Below the pieces are notes generated by a model. That model was not told where the DNA came from. It saw nothing but the letters and a program-made list of their open reading frames with translations, and searched no databases. A DNA stretch of 64,000 bases from Bradyrhizobium canariense (GTDB lineage: Bacteria; Pseudomonadota; Alphaproteobacteria; Rhizobiales; Xanthobacteraceae). Made by a program: the position numbers and the translations under genes. Shown one piece after another: positions 6,877-15,197 of the stretch; the stretch's first letter is position 1; each line of letters opens with the position of its first letter. The stretch is from assembly GCF_900105125.1 (NCBI RefSeq), contig NZ_LT629750.1, positions 4,553,001 to 4,617,000 on the forward strand, in the 5' to 3' direction.

Positions 6877-8931
6877 TCAACCGAGCAACTGATCGAGCCG
6901 GTCGCGCAATTGATCCTGATGATACGGCTTCGCCAGCCGCGGCAGATCGAGTTGAGCCCCTTCGGGCAGTTCGGCGTAACCGGTCGCGAGCAGGATCGGC
7001 AGCGATGGCCGCACTTCCCGCGAGGCCGCAGCCAGCTCCACACCGGTCATGCCCGGCATCACATGGTCCGTCATCATCAGGTCGATCTGCTGCTCGCTTT
7101 TGATGATGTCGAGCGCATGCAGGCCGGAATTGGCGCCGATCACGCGGTGACCGAGATCTTCCAGCATTTCCGTGGTCGACATCGCGATCAGCGGATCGTC
7201 GTCGACAAACAGGATCACGGCCGAGCGGTTGACCTTCTGCGCGGACGGCGCCTCGCTTTCGGCTTCCGGCGCAGCGGTCGCGACCGGCAGCACCAGCGTC
7301 GCCGTGGTGCCCTTACCCACCATGCTCGAAAGCTGCAGCGCGCCGCCGAGTTGAACGGCAAGCCCGTGCACCATCGACAGGCCGAGGCCGGTGCCTTTCC
7401 CGAGCGGCTTTGAGGAGAAGAACGGCTCGACCGCCCGTTTCAGTATCTCCGCCGTCATGCCGGCGCCAGTGTCGACCACCGACAGTCTGAGATAGCGGCC
7501 GGCCGTCAGCGAGGGATCGTTGACCGCCTGATATTCGCAGATCCTGATGTCGATCGTACCGCCGTCCGGCATCGCGTCGCGCGCGTTGATTGCGAGATTT
7601 AGAATGGCGAGCTCGAGCTGGTTGGGGTCGATGCTCGCCATCGGCAACCCCTCCGGGATATCCAGCCGCAGCACCACGCGCGGCCCCAGCGATCGTTCCA
7701 GGAGATCGATCATGCCGCGGATCAGGCCACGCAGATCGACCGGCACCGCTCTCAAATCCTGCTGCCGCGCGAACGCCAGAAGACGTTGCGTCAGCGAGGC
7801 ACCGCGCTCGGCGCCCTGCAACGCGCCATTGATCAGCCGGTGCAGCCGCGGATCGTCGGGAAGGCGCTTGCGCAACAGGTCGAGGTTGCCCATCACAGCC
7901 ATCAGCAGATTATTGAAATCATGCGCGACGCCGCCGGTGAGCTGGCCGATCGTCTCCATCTTTTGCGCCTGACGCAATTGCTCCTGCGCCTTTTCGCGCG
8001 CGGCGACTTCCCTCATCAAATCGGCGGTGCGCTGCTCGACCCGGTGTTCAAGCGTGGCGGTCAATTCCGCCAGCGCCGTGCGCTCGGCCGCCAGTTGCGC
8101 CAGTAAATTTTCGCGTTCGATTTCAGCGGTTTTGCGCGCGGTAATGTCGGAGGAAACACCGACCAGCGATTTAAGGCTGCCGTCAGGCCTGCGCACCGCA
8201 CGCGCGCGGACATCGACCCAATGCACCGAGCCGTCGGGCCAGATGTTGCGGTATTCGAAGCTATAGTCCTTGCCGGATTTGATCGAGCGGTCGATCGCTT
8301 CCTGCCGCGGAGCGCGATCGTCGAGATGGACCGCCGCGAGCAGATCCTGATAGGAAAACGAATCTTCCGGCTGGCGCCCGAAGAACGTCTTGCAGGTTCC
8401 GGAGGCTTCGAGCTCAAACTCCGGCAGATGCAATTCCAGCGCACCGAGACGACCGGCGTTCAGCGCGGTTTGCAGCAAGCTTTCGCTCTCCGTCAGGTCC
8501 TCGAGAATGGCGCGGGTCTGATACTGCCGGCGGCGGCCCCTGACGGCAGAGCCGACAATACTGACCAGTGTGGTCGGATGGAACGGCCGTTCGATGAACG
8601 TGACATTGCCGAGCACCTGTCCCAGCCGCGCGGCATCCGGATTGCGTTCGGGGCCGCCGCCCTGGTGCGTCAGCAGCACGATCGGAAAGTCGGACCATGA
8701 CGGTTGCTGGTTCAGCCAGTTCGTCAGGCGGCGCAAATCGGCTGTCTTGATCGCTTCATCGGCGATCACGGCAAGGCCGGCGCCGCCTTCGATCTCGTGC
8801 ATCAAGGCCGCAAGATCCGCGCACACATTGGCGTAGAAGCCGGCTTCCCTGATCAGAGCCGCGGCAACGGAGGCGTCACGTCCCATAGGTGCGAGGATCA
8901 CCGCACGCTCGGATGAAGCCCCTGGTCTCAC
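6877..8931 (-). CDS. Hybrid sensor histidine kinase with N-terminal pseudo-receiver, PAS and C-terminal receiver
   Basis: Domain order over 684 residues: a receiver-like fold at about 9-130 that lacks the acidic pair (APMG where DD is expected) and ends IERPF; a PAS/PAC domain at 150-268; a coiled coil at 270-325; a HisKA domain with the phospho-acceptor His337 in GGVAHDFNNLL; an ATPase domain with Asn446/Asn449, the G1 box DTGAGM at 487 and GLGL at 515; and an intact receiver at 570-684 with Asp577-579, phospho-acceptor Asp622 and Lys668. No transmembrane segment is seen, so it is cytoplasmic. The GTG start overlaps the stop of the KaiC-like gene (GTGA, 8928-8931), so the two are translationally coupled and probably work together. 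Confidence 0.93.
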   Translation of the reverse strand: MRPGASSERAVILAPMGRDASVAAALIREAGFYANVCADLAALMHEIEGGAGLAVIADEAIKTADLRRLTNWLNQQPSWSDFPIVLLTHQGGGPERNPDAARLGQVLGNVTFIERPFHPTTLVSIVGSAVRGRRRQYQTRAILEDLTESESLLQTALNAGRLGALELHLPEFELEASGTCKTFFGRQPEDSFSYQDLLAAVHLDDRAPRQEAIDRSIKSGKDYSFEYRNIWPDGSVHWVDVRARAVRRPDGSLKSLVGVSSDITARKTAEIERENLLAQLAAERTALAELTATLEHRVEQRTADLMREVAAREKAQEQLRQAQKMETIGQLTGGVAHDFNNLLMAVMGNLDLLRKRLPDDPRLHRLINGALQGAERGASLTQRLLAFARQQDLRAVPVDLRGLIRGMIDLLERSLGPRVVLRLDIPEGLPMASIDPNQLELAILNLAINARDAMPDGGTIDIRICEYQAVNDPSLTAGRYLRLSVVDTGAGMTAEILKRAVEPFFSSKPLGKGTGLGLSMVHGLAVQLGGALQLSSMVGKGTTATLVLPVATAAPEAESEAPSAQKVNRSAVILFVDDDPLIAMSTTEMLEDLGHRVIGANSGLHALDIIKSEQQIDLMMTDHVMPGMTGVELAAASREVRPSLPILLATGYAELPEGAQLDLPRLAKPYHQDQLRDRLDQLLG

Positions 8932-10427
8932 TGGAGCTGCTCTTCGAGCAAGGGAGCGTTCTCGCCGATGTAAATCGGAACGCCGCGCAATATGCCCTGG
9001 AATCCATCGAGTGGGGCTCCGATGGTAAGGCCGCGGCCGTCAATGAGGAATTCGCGAATCGTCGATTCATGCGGGCCGGTGCGTTTCTTGATGATCGACA
9101 CCGCGCGCCGCACCGTGCCGACCGCCTCGAAATAACGCAGCAGGATCACCGTGTCCGCGAGATAGGTTACATCGACCGGCGCCTTCATATCGCCGACCAA
9201 CCCATGCTGCGCCACCGTCATGAAGGTCGCCGCGCCCCGACGATTCAGATATTGCAGCAATTCGTGCATATGCAGGATCAACGAATTTTCCTCGGGCATC
9301 GCGGCCTGATAGCCGTTGAGGCTGTCGATCACCACGGTCTTGATCTGATCCTCGTCGACCCGCTTGCGGACGCGATGTGCGAATTCTCCGGGCGACATCT
9401 CCGCAGCATCCACCTGATCGATGAATAAATTGCCGCCGCGCTGCATCGCCTCAAGATCGATGCCGAGGCCCTTCATGCGCGCGAACAACAGACCAAGTTC
9501 TTCATCAAACACGAACAACGCCGCCCTTTCGCCGCGCGCGATCGCGGCGACGATAAAGACGATCGCTAAAAGCGATTTCCCGGTGCCCGCAGGCCCCAGA
9601 ATCAACGTGCTCGATCCGGCCTCAATGCCACCGCCCAGCAGTTTGTCGAACTGGGCAATGCCGCTCGACATCGTCGTGCGCGTAAAGTTGCTGCGATATT
9701 CGGACGCCACCAGCCGCGGAAAGATGTTCACCCCGCCGGTCGTAATGGTGGCATCATGATAGCCACCGCGAAATTTCACGCCGCGATATTTGATGATGCG
9801 CACACGCCGACGCTCCGCGCCATAGGCCGGCGCCAATTCCTCAAGACGCAACACACCGTGCGCAACGCTATGCACGGTTTTGTCAGCCTGCTCGGCGGTC
9901 AGGTCGTCGAGCAGCATCACCGTGGTATTGAATCTCGCAAAGTAGTGCTTGATCGCCAGAATCTGCCGCCGGTACCGGAGCGAACTTTGCGCCAACAGTC
10001 TGATCTCGGACAGACTGTCGAGCACCACCCGGCTCGGCCGCGCGCGTTCCACCGCTTCGAAAATCTGCTTGGTGGTTTCGCCCAGTTCCAGGTCCGACGA
10101 ATAGAGCAGGCTCTGCTGCTGTTCGGAATCGAGCAGGCTTTCCGGCGGCAACAGTTCGAACACCTCGATGCCATGGTCCAGTGACCAGCCGTGAGATGCC
10201 GCGCCGTCGCGCAACTCCCGCTCGGTTTCAGATAACGTGATGTAGAGGCACTTCTCTCCGGCCTTCACACCTTCGAGCAGGAATTGCAGGGCCACCGTCG
10301 TCTTGCCGGTGCCCGGCGCGCCTTCAACCAGGAACAGGTGGCCGCGCGAAAACCCGCCCGACAGAATATCGTCCAGCCCCCAAATGCCGGTCTTCGCCTT
10401 GGTGGCTATTGTTTCGACAGAATTCAT
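8928..10427 (-). CDS. KaiC-like double-domain RecA-family ATPase
   Basis: The 499-residue protein has two KaiC-type RecA domains. Walker A motifs are GAPGTGKT (36-43) and GPAGTGKS (278-285), with Walker B aspartates near 137 and 368. The catalytic glutamate pairs are partly kept: CI has Ser66-Glu67 and CII has Asp308-Glu309. At the cyanobacterial autophosphorylation pair (Ser431/Thr432), hand alignment of the preceding and following DTxILL motif places Thr421 and Tyr422. No kaiA or kaiB lies nearby; the downstream partner is the hybrid kinase. AGGGGG precedes the ATG at 10427. It is likely a signalling ATPase rather than a full clock protein; this role is inference. Confidence 0.92.
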   Translation of the reverse strand: MNSVETIATKAKTGIWGLDDILSGGFSRGHLFLVEGAPGTGKTTVALQFLLEGVKAGEKCLYITLSETERELRDGAASHGWSLDHGIEVFELLPPESLLDSEQQQSLLYSSDLELGETTKQIFEAVERARPSRVVLDSLSEIRLLAQSSLRYRRQILAIKHYFARFNTTVMLLDDLTAEQADKTVHSVAHGVLRLEELAPAYGAERRRVRIIKYRGVKFRGGYHDATITTGGVNIFPRLVASEYRSNFTRTTMSSGIAQFDKLLGGGIEAGSSTLILGPAGTGKSLLAIVFIVAAIARGERAALFVFDEELGLLFARMKGLGIDLEAMQRGGNLFIDQVDAAEMSPGEFAHRVRKRVDEDQIKTVVIDSLNGYQAAMPEENSLILHMHELLQYLNRRGAATFMTVAQHGLVGDMKAPVDVTYLADTVILLRYFEAVGTVRRAVSIIKKRTGPHESTIREFLIDGRGLTIGAPLDGFQGILRGVPIYIGENAPLLEEQLQ

Positions 10428-10487
10428 CAGGACCCCCTAACCGGGATCAAACTTTCGCAGCATTAAACGGTTCCCGGGGCAATGGAA

Positions 10488-10976
10488 CTATTTTTGCGGG
10501 AAGAACTCAGGCCACATCGCACGCCATGCCTGCATCAGCTCGGCGAAATCGGCCGGCTGGGTGTCATGGCATTCGGAACTCATGAAGGGCTTCACCCAGG
10601 CTTGTGCGCTCCTCATGAACATATGCGCGACCGGAACGAGCCAGGATGTGTCGTCCAGCGTGCCGGCGCGACGGTTGATAATTTCAGCGCGTCCCTTTCG
10701 CTCCCCATAGAGCCTGCCGCCACAGTCACCGCAAAACCGCGATGTGACCTCGACGCCCTTGGGTGACAAATGGCGCCACCCCCTGGATTCACCATGCAGA
10801 ATACGAAAATCTCTGGCGAGCACCGGCATGTTCAATGCGAATGCGCTGCCGGAGGCCCTCTGGCAGTCGGTGCAGTTGCAGCTGTAGAGCAGGCGCGGAA
10901 ACGATGAGAGCTCGTACCGGATGGCGCCGCATGAACAGCCGCCGGTCATGGGAAGCGTGGGTCGCGTTGCACGCAT
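10488..10976 (-). CDS. GFA (glutathione-dependent formaldehyde-activating) family protein
   Basis: The 162-residue zinc-binding protein has the GFA pattern: GGCSCGAIRYEL near residue 12, then CNCTDCQRASGSAF, and FCGDCGGRLYG in the middle. The cysteines coordinate two structural or catalytic zinc ions in this family. Characterised members act on S-hydroxymethyl-glutathione or related thiol adducts, but most, including this one, have no proven substrate. The ATG at 10976 has GGGG about eight bases upstream. It lies alone between the KaiC-like gene and a thioesterase gene, all on the minus strand. Confidence 0.85.
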   Translation of the reverse strand: MRATRPTLPMTGGCSCGAIRYELSSFPRLLYSCNCTDCQRASGSAFALNMPVLARDFRILHGESRGWRHLSPKGVEVTSRFCGDCGGRLYGERKGRAEIINRRAGTLDDTSWLVPVAHMFMRSAQAWVKPFMSSECHDTQPADFAELMQAWRAMWPEFFPQK

Positions 10977-11036
10977 GGATCAACCCCGATCGAAACTCGA
11001 TCACAGATTATCCGGAAAATACGCGCGCTGCGACGC

Positions 11037-11810
11037 TCACCGCTTCTCGATGACGAGGCTTTGCACGGCGCGGCCGAAATATCCCTTCACGTCGGCGAGC
11101 CGCGCCATCGCGAGCCCGGCGCCGTCGGGACCGATCCAGGATTCCGCATCGAGCAGGATCCATTCGCCGACCGGTTCGCGGGCAAAGTTCACGGTGAGGT
11201 CGGCATTGATGAACGTCCATTGCTGAAAATCCAGCACGGCAGATGTACCGTTGCAGAAATCGGCGGCAACGACGGCGCGCATCGCTTGCGAGACTGGGGA
11301 GGACTCGACCAGCGGCCGGTCGACCCGATACCAGATCGCGCCGGGGCCGGGCACGCCGAAGCGACCACGGGCCGCGCGCATCGAGACGCCTGACGTAAAG
11401 GGACTGCCGGAAAAGCTCGGCTGCTCCTCACGCGCCTGATCGGGGCCCGCAAGCTCGACCGCGACATCGGTGACATCCGATGGCAATTTCAATGCTTGCG
11501 TCTTGATCTTGAGCACGGTCGCGCCGACAACGACGACATTCCCCGCGAGCAGCCGGATGGCGCAAAGCTGAATCTTGCGTCCCTCGCGCAGCACCTCGGT
11601 CTCGAGCGTCAACTCCGTCAGCGGCACCGGCCGTATCAGATCGATGGTGACGCGCGCGACGTGCATCGGTACCGGCGTCAGGATCGCTTCTGCGGCCCAG
11701 ACCACCAGCGATGCCGGCGCGGAGCCATGCTGCATCCCTGCGTCCCACGGGCCGGCCGCATGGGGACTCGTGATGACGCGGTTGCCCTCAACGCGATAGA
11801 TGGCGTCCAT
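11037..11810 (-). CDS. Acyl-CoA thioesterase-like (double hotdog) protein
   Basis: The 257-residue protein reads as two hotdog folds. The N-terminal half contains GMQHGSAPASLVVWAAE, whose position matches the HGG-type active-site region of acyl-CoA thioesterase II, followed by VTIDLIRPVPLTELTLETEVLREGRKIQL. The C-terminal half contains the matching strand pattern ending WILLDAESWIGPDGAGLAMARLADVKGYFGRAVQSLVI, typical of these proteins. It would hydrolyse an acyl-CoA; the chain preference is unknown. It lies between a GFA gene and a nitronate monooxygenase gene on the same strand, with modest gaps. Confidence 0.85.
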   Translation of the reverse strand: MDAIYRVEGNRVITSPHAAGPWDAGMQHGSAPASLVVWAAEAILTPVPMHVARVTIDLIRPVPLTELTLETEVLREGRKIQLCAIRLLAGNVVVVGATVLKIKTQALKLPSDVTDVAVELAGPDQAREEQPSFSGSPFTSGVSMRAARGRFGVPGPGAIWYRVDRPLVESSPVSQAMRAVVAADFCNGTSAVLDFQQWTFINADLTVNFAREPVGEWILLDAESWIGPDGAGLAMARLADVKGYFGRAVQSLVIEKR

Positions 11811-11876
11811 CAGTTCAGCATTCCGTTCGATTGAAACAGGCGAAGCAGCTCCACCTTGAGAGAGGAAGGGAAAGCA

Positions 11877-12845
11877 TCACAGCGCGGGATCGGCCGCCTC
11901 CGCATATTCCTGTTTGAACCGCGCGATCAGTTCGGCTGCCGGCAGGACCTTGCCGACGCTGCCGACGCCCTGGCCGCTGCCCCAAATCTCCTTCCAGGCT
12001 TTCGGCTTGGCGCGCTCGCCCGAAGCATCGGTGCCGAAGCTCATTTTCGATGCGTCGGATTCCGGAAGATTGTCCGGATCCATCCCGGCGGCGACGATCG
12101 ATGGCTTCAAATAATTGCCATGCACGCCGGTGAATAAATTGGAATAGACGATGTCTTCCGCCGCCGAGGTGGTGATCATCTGCTTGTAGCCTTCCACCGC
12201 ATTGGCTTCGGTCGTGGCGATGAAGGCGGAGCCGATATAGGCAAAGTCGGCGCCGAGCAGCCGCGCCGCGCGAATCGCGCGGCCATTGCCGATCGCTCCC
12301 GACAGCGCGATCGGCCCGTCGAACCATTGCCGGGTCTCGGCCACGAAGGCGAAAGGCGATATTCTGCCGGCATGACCGCCTGCGCCGGCTGACACCAGGA
12401 TCAGGCCGTCAGCGCCCTTCTCGACCGCCTTGTGCGCGAATTTCTGGTTGATCACGTCGTGAAAGACGATGCCGCCCCAGCGATGCGCGGCCTGGTTAAG
12501 CTCCTCCCGCGCGCCCAGCGAGGTGATGATCATCGGCACCTTGTGCTTCTCGCAAAGCGCCAGATCCTGCTCGAGCCGGTTGTTCGACCGATGCACGATC
12601 TGATTCACCGCGAACGGCGCCGACAGCCGATCGGGATGCGCCTTGTCGTGCGCGGCAAGCTCCTGCTTGATGCGCGCCAGCCACTCGTCGAGCAACGCCG
12701 GCGGCCGGGCGTTGAGCGCCGGAAATGATCCGACGACGCCAGCCTTGCACTGCGCGATCACCAGATCAGGCACGGAAATGATGAACAGCGGTGCACCGAT
12801 CACGGGAATCGACAGACGGCCCTTGAACAAGGCAGGCATGGACAT
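11877..12845 (-). CDS. Nitronate monooxygenase family protein (paralog)
   Basis: This 322-residue FMN-dependent TIM-barrel protein carries GAPLFIIS at the N-terminus, NQIVHRSNNRLEQDL, SAGAGGHAGR and the FMN phosphate site GNGRAIRAARLLGADFAYIGSAF. It is clearly paralogous to the gene at 3534-4514, with the same order of motifs but many substitutions, so the two probably differ in substrate. AAGGA lies a few bases before the ATG at 12845. Next to it is a thioesterase gene on the same strand, which might indicate a shared pathway, but this is only contextual. Confidence 0.9.
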   Translation of the reverse strand: MSMPALFKGRLSIPVIGAPLFIISVPDLVIAQCKAGVVGSFPALNARPPALLDEWLARIKQELAAHDKAHPDRLSAPFAVNQIVHRSNNRLEQDLALCEKHKVPMIITSLGAREELNQAAHRWGGIVFHDVINQKFAHKAVEKGADGLILVSAGAGGHAGRISPFAFVAETRQWFDGPIALSGAIGNGRAIRAARLLGADFAYIGSAFIATTEANAVEGYKQMITTSAAEDIVYSNLFTGVHGNYLKPSIVAAGMDPDNLPESDASKMSFGTDASGERAKPKAWKEIWGSGQGVGSVGKVLPAAELIARFKQEYAEAADPAL

Positions 12846-13281
12846 TCAAAAATCCTTCTGACTATTTTGGGGAGGAGCGGCATCCCGGCTTAAAGATGCC
12901 AGACATCATACCAAGAAGGCAATCCGCCTTGGCCTTGGCTTGGTCCTAGCCTTGGCCCTACTGGCACAGCGCAGCGGTGACATAATTGTCGGTGCGGCAG
13001 TCATCCGGCTTTCGCGTCCTGCCGGGGATCAGCACTTTCGCCGAGCAGTGCTCCGCCGAATCCATCGTGAGGCTCTTGCCTTCCTTGAAGCCCTTGGCCT
13101 GGCACAGTCTGTCGGAGGCCGACTTGCAGTCCGGCGCGCCATTGTTCGACACCGGACAGATCATGCGACCGGTCACCATCAGGGGCTGGGTGAGGCGCGA
13201 CAATGTGTCGGTGGCATCCTTGCTCGCGCCTTTCGCACGTTCATTGAGATCGTCGATGGTCGCGCTAGGCTGAATCGACAT

Positions 13282-14036
13282 TCAGCGTGTCCAGACCATA
13301 GCACTTGCGAGATGGATGAAGGCGAGGAAGTGAACCGCTCTGCGGTCGTAGCGGGTTGCGACGCGGCGGAAGTGCTTGAGCTTGTTGAAGCAGCGTTCGA
13401 TGCGATTTCGCAGTCGATAGAGTGCCGGATCGTAGCTGTGGGGATGCTTGCGCGTAGGGTTTGGCGGGATCACCGCTGCGGCGCCGGTCGCTTCGATAGC
13501 CTCGCGCAAGGCGCGACTGTCATAGGCGCGATCGGCAATGACGTATTGGCCAGCGGAGCCTTTGATGAGAGCCTCGGCCTGCGTAACGTCACCGCTCTGG
13601 CCAGGCGTGAGGATAAAGCGCAGCGGCCGGCCAAGCGCATCGGCGAGCATGTGGATTTTGGTGGTCAATCCTCCTCGGGAACGCCCCAAAGCCTGGTTTT
13701 GGTCCCCCCTTTTCCGGTCGCGGCCTGCTGGTGGGCACGAACCAGGGTGGTATCGAGCATCAGATATTCGTTCTTGTGATCTTTGATGAGAGCCTCGAAC
13801 ATGCGCTCCCACACGCCATTCTTTGCCCAACGGGCGAAGCGCGTGTGCACGCTTTTCCACTTGCCATATCGAGGTGGCAGGTCGTGCCAATGCGCGCCGG
13901 AGCGCAAGACCCACAGAACAGCATTGACGAATAGGCGGTTGTCGGCACCGGTTCGACCAGGATCGCCGGCCTTGCCGGGCAAAAGCTCTGCGATCAGCCG
14001 CCACTGTGCCTCGGTAAGTTCATATCGCTTGACCAT
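13282..14036 (-). CDS. IS427-type transposase made by -1 frameshifting (orfA/orfB)
   Basis: OrfA (14036 to 13665) gives MVKRYELTEAQWRLIAELLPG and the DUF4096 DNA-binding half, including DTTLVRAHQQAATGKGG. The -1 frame of orfB (to 13282) continues as QALGRSRGGLTTKIHMLADALGRPL, then ADRAYDS and NRIERCFNKLKHFRRVATRYD, which supply the remaining DDE residues. The join falls at an A4G6 run on the minus strand (13704-13713). Neither frame alone would give a complete enzyme: orfA holds the first aspartate and orfB the second aspartate and the glutamate. This two-frame layout is established for the IS427 group. Confidence 0.88.
13704..13713 (-). other. Probable -1 translational frameshift site
   Basis: On the minus strand the sequence is AAAAGGGGGG. 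OrfA reads GGA AAA GGG GGG; slipping back one base makes the next codons GAC CAA AAC CAG GCT, which is exactly the conserved continuation of the transposase. The site is thus where the two frames meet. Confidence 0.7.
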
Positions 14037-14459
14037 GCCTTATGCTCCGAATCAATTGATCCGGAACACAAGGAATCATCGCTAATCCGAACTGTGAATC
14101 CTGAATGTAGATTGGTCCTAGGACTCTTCAGCGTCGGCAACCTCCCGAACATCTTTCCGATTTCGTTGATCAGGCCCGGATTCTCGTGCGCCGGCGGGCT
14201 GGGCGGCGAAGCGGGCTCACCTTGCGCAGGCGCGGGTTGCTCCGGTGGCGCTTGCTGAACCGGCTCCTGCGTCCCTGGGGGAGGCGGTGCCGGCGTCTGC
14301 GACCAGGCGACGCCTGCGGCGATCGTCAGGATAAACGTCATCGCGGCCACGGGCGCGATCCGCGCCCTTAACAGCTCGGCGAATTGGCTTCTCCCATCCA
14401 GCATGGGCGCGAGCGTAACCTCAAGCTCGTGAATCGGCAAAGCGGCTCAAGAGCCGCCG

Positions 14460-15041
14460 TCAGAGCATTCGAAACGCGATGACAAAGCCGAGCACCAGCA
14501 CGGCCACGCCCAGCGCCACCCACAGTCCCAAATGACGCTCGATCCTGATGCGGATCCACTCGCCGTAGCGGTTGAGCAGGATCGCGACAATAAAGAAGCG
14601 CCCGCCGCGGGCGATAATCGAACACACGACGAACAGCCAGATATTGTACCCGGCAAAGCCGGAGGCGATTGTCACCAGCTTGTAGGGGATCGGCGTCAGG
14701 CCTTTGCCGATGATGATCAATGCCCCCCATTCGGCATAGGAAGCGCGGAAGCTCTCGACCTTGTCGGCCAGACCGTAGAGGTTGATCAGCCAATGTCCGA
14801 CGGAATCATACAGCAGCGCGCCGATGGAATAGCCGAGAATGCCGCCCAGCACAGATGCCACGGTGCAGATCGCGGCATAGAGCCAGGCCCGCTGCGGCCG
14901 CGCCAGCGACATCGGGACCAGCATCACATCCGGCGGCACGGGAAAAAACGAGCTCTCCGCGAACGCGACCCCCGCCATGAGCCAGAGCGCGTAGGGCTTG
15001 TGCGCGGCGTCGATACACCAGTCGTAAATTCGTTTCAGCAT
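14460..15041 (-). CDS. YqaA/DedA-like inner-membrane protein
   Basis: The 193-residue protein has about four to five hydrophobic segments. It carries FAESSFFPVPPDVMLVPMSLARP near the N-terminus, then GGILGYSIGALLYD, and GKGLTPIPYKLVTIASGFAGYN in the middle. These are the signature regions of the SNARE-associated/VTT family (YqaA subgroup), related to DedA proteins that act in lipid flipping and membrane homeostasis. The start MLKRIYDW at 15041 matches typical family starts; an upstream in-frame extension to 15158 runs through a palindromic repeat and is unlikely to be coding. Confidence 0.88.
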   Translation of the reverse strand: MLKRIYDWCIDAAHKPYALWLMAGVAFAESSFFPVPPDVMLVPMSLARPQRAWLYAAICTVASVLGGILGYSIGALLYDSVGHWLINLYGLADKVESFRASYAEWGALIIIGKGLTPIPYKLVTIASGFAGYNIWLFVVCSIIARGGRFFIVAILLNRYGEWIRIRIERHLGLWVALGVAVLVLGFVIAFRML

Positions 15042-15107
15042 GGCGCGATGAACCACCATGGGACAGATTTGTCCATGCCGGGATTTGGGGAATGTGCGGG
15101 ATGCCCA

Positions 15108-15156
15108 GGGCATGATCCCGAAAAACGGGAACCGGTTTTCGGGAGAAATCATGCCC
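15108..15156. repeat. Intergenic palindrome (Rhizobiales-type)
   Basis: GGGCATGAT (15108-15116) pairs with ATCATGCCC (15148-15156), and inside it CCCGAAAA pairs with TTTTCGGG, leaving a short loop around ACGGGAACCGG. This nested palindrome between a YqaA-like gene and a hisE-like gene has the form of the dispersed intergenic repeats common in Bradyrhizobium and Rhodopseudomonas genomes. Confidence 0.75.
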
Positions 15157-15197
15157 AAAAAAGCGACGAGTCCGATGCAGCGAAGCTGAACCAGACT

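Larger units (their letters stand above)
13269..14117 (-). mobile_element. IS5-family (IS427-like) insertion sequence
   Basis: The element is about 849 bp. Its ends show a short imperfect inverted repeat: AATCGACATTCAG at the left and AATCTACATTCAG in the complement of the right end. It is flanked by CTAG at 13265-13268 and 14118-14121 (shared repeat CTAGG if the ambiguous base is included), consistent with the four-base targets of this family. It encodes one transposase in two overlapping frames. Insertion split a secreted-protein gene. The coding frames look intact, so the insertion may be recent. Confidence 0.88.
12958..14440 (-). pseudogene. Secreted Pro-rich protein gene interrupted by an IS element
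   Basis: The N-terminal half (minus strand, 14440 down to 14118) encodes a hydrophobic segment (VAAMTFILTIAAGVAWSQT), a Pro/Gln/Ala-rich linker and NEIGKMFGRLPTLKSP. The C-terminal half (13268 down to 12958) encodes ATIDDLNERAKGASKDAT and a Cys-containing tail ending in TAG. An 849-bp IS lies between them. Deleting it with one copy of the CCTAG direct repeat gives AGT CCT AGC GCG ACC, in frame as KSPSATIDDL, so the gene was intact before insertion. Similar secreted proteins are known in Bradyrhizobium but have no known function. In the present state only truncated products can be made. Confidence 0.85.

Noticed and set aside
12925..12960. CTTGGC-rich short repeat at the end of the interrupted gene
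   Set aside because: It is a degenerate low-complexity run overlapping the stop codon, with no regular unit or hairpin strong enough to call a feature.
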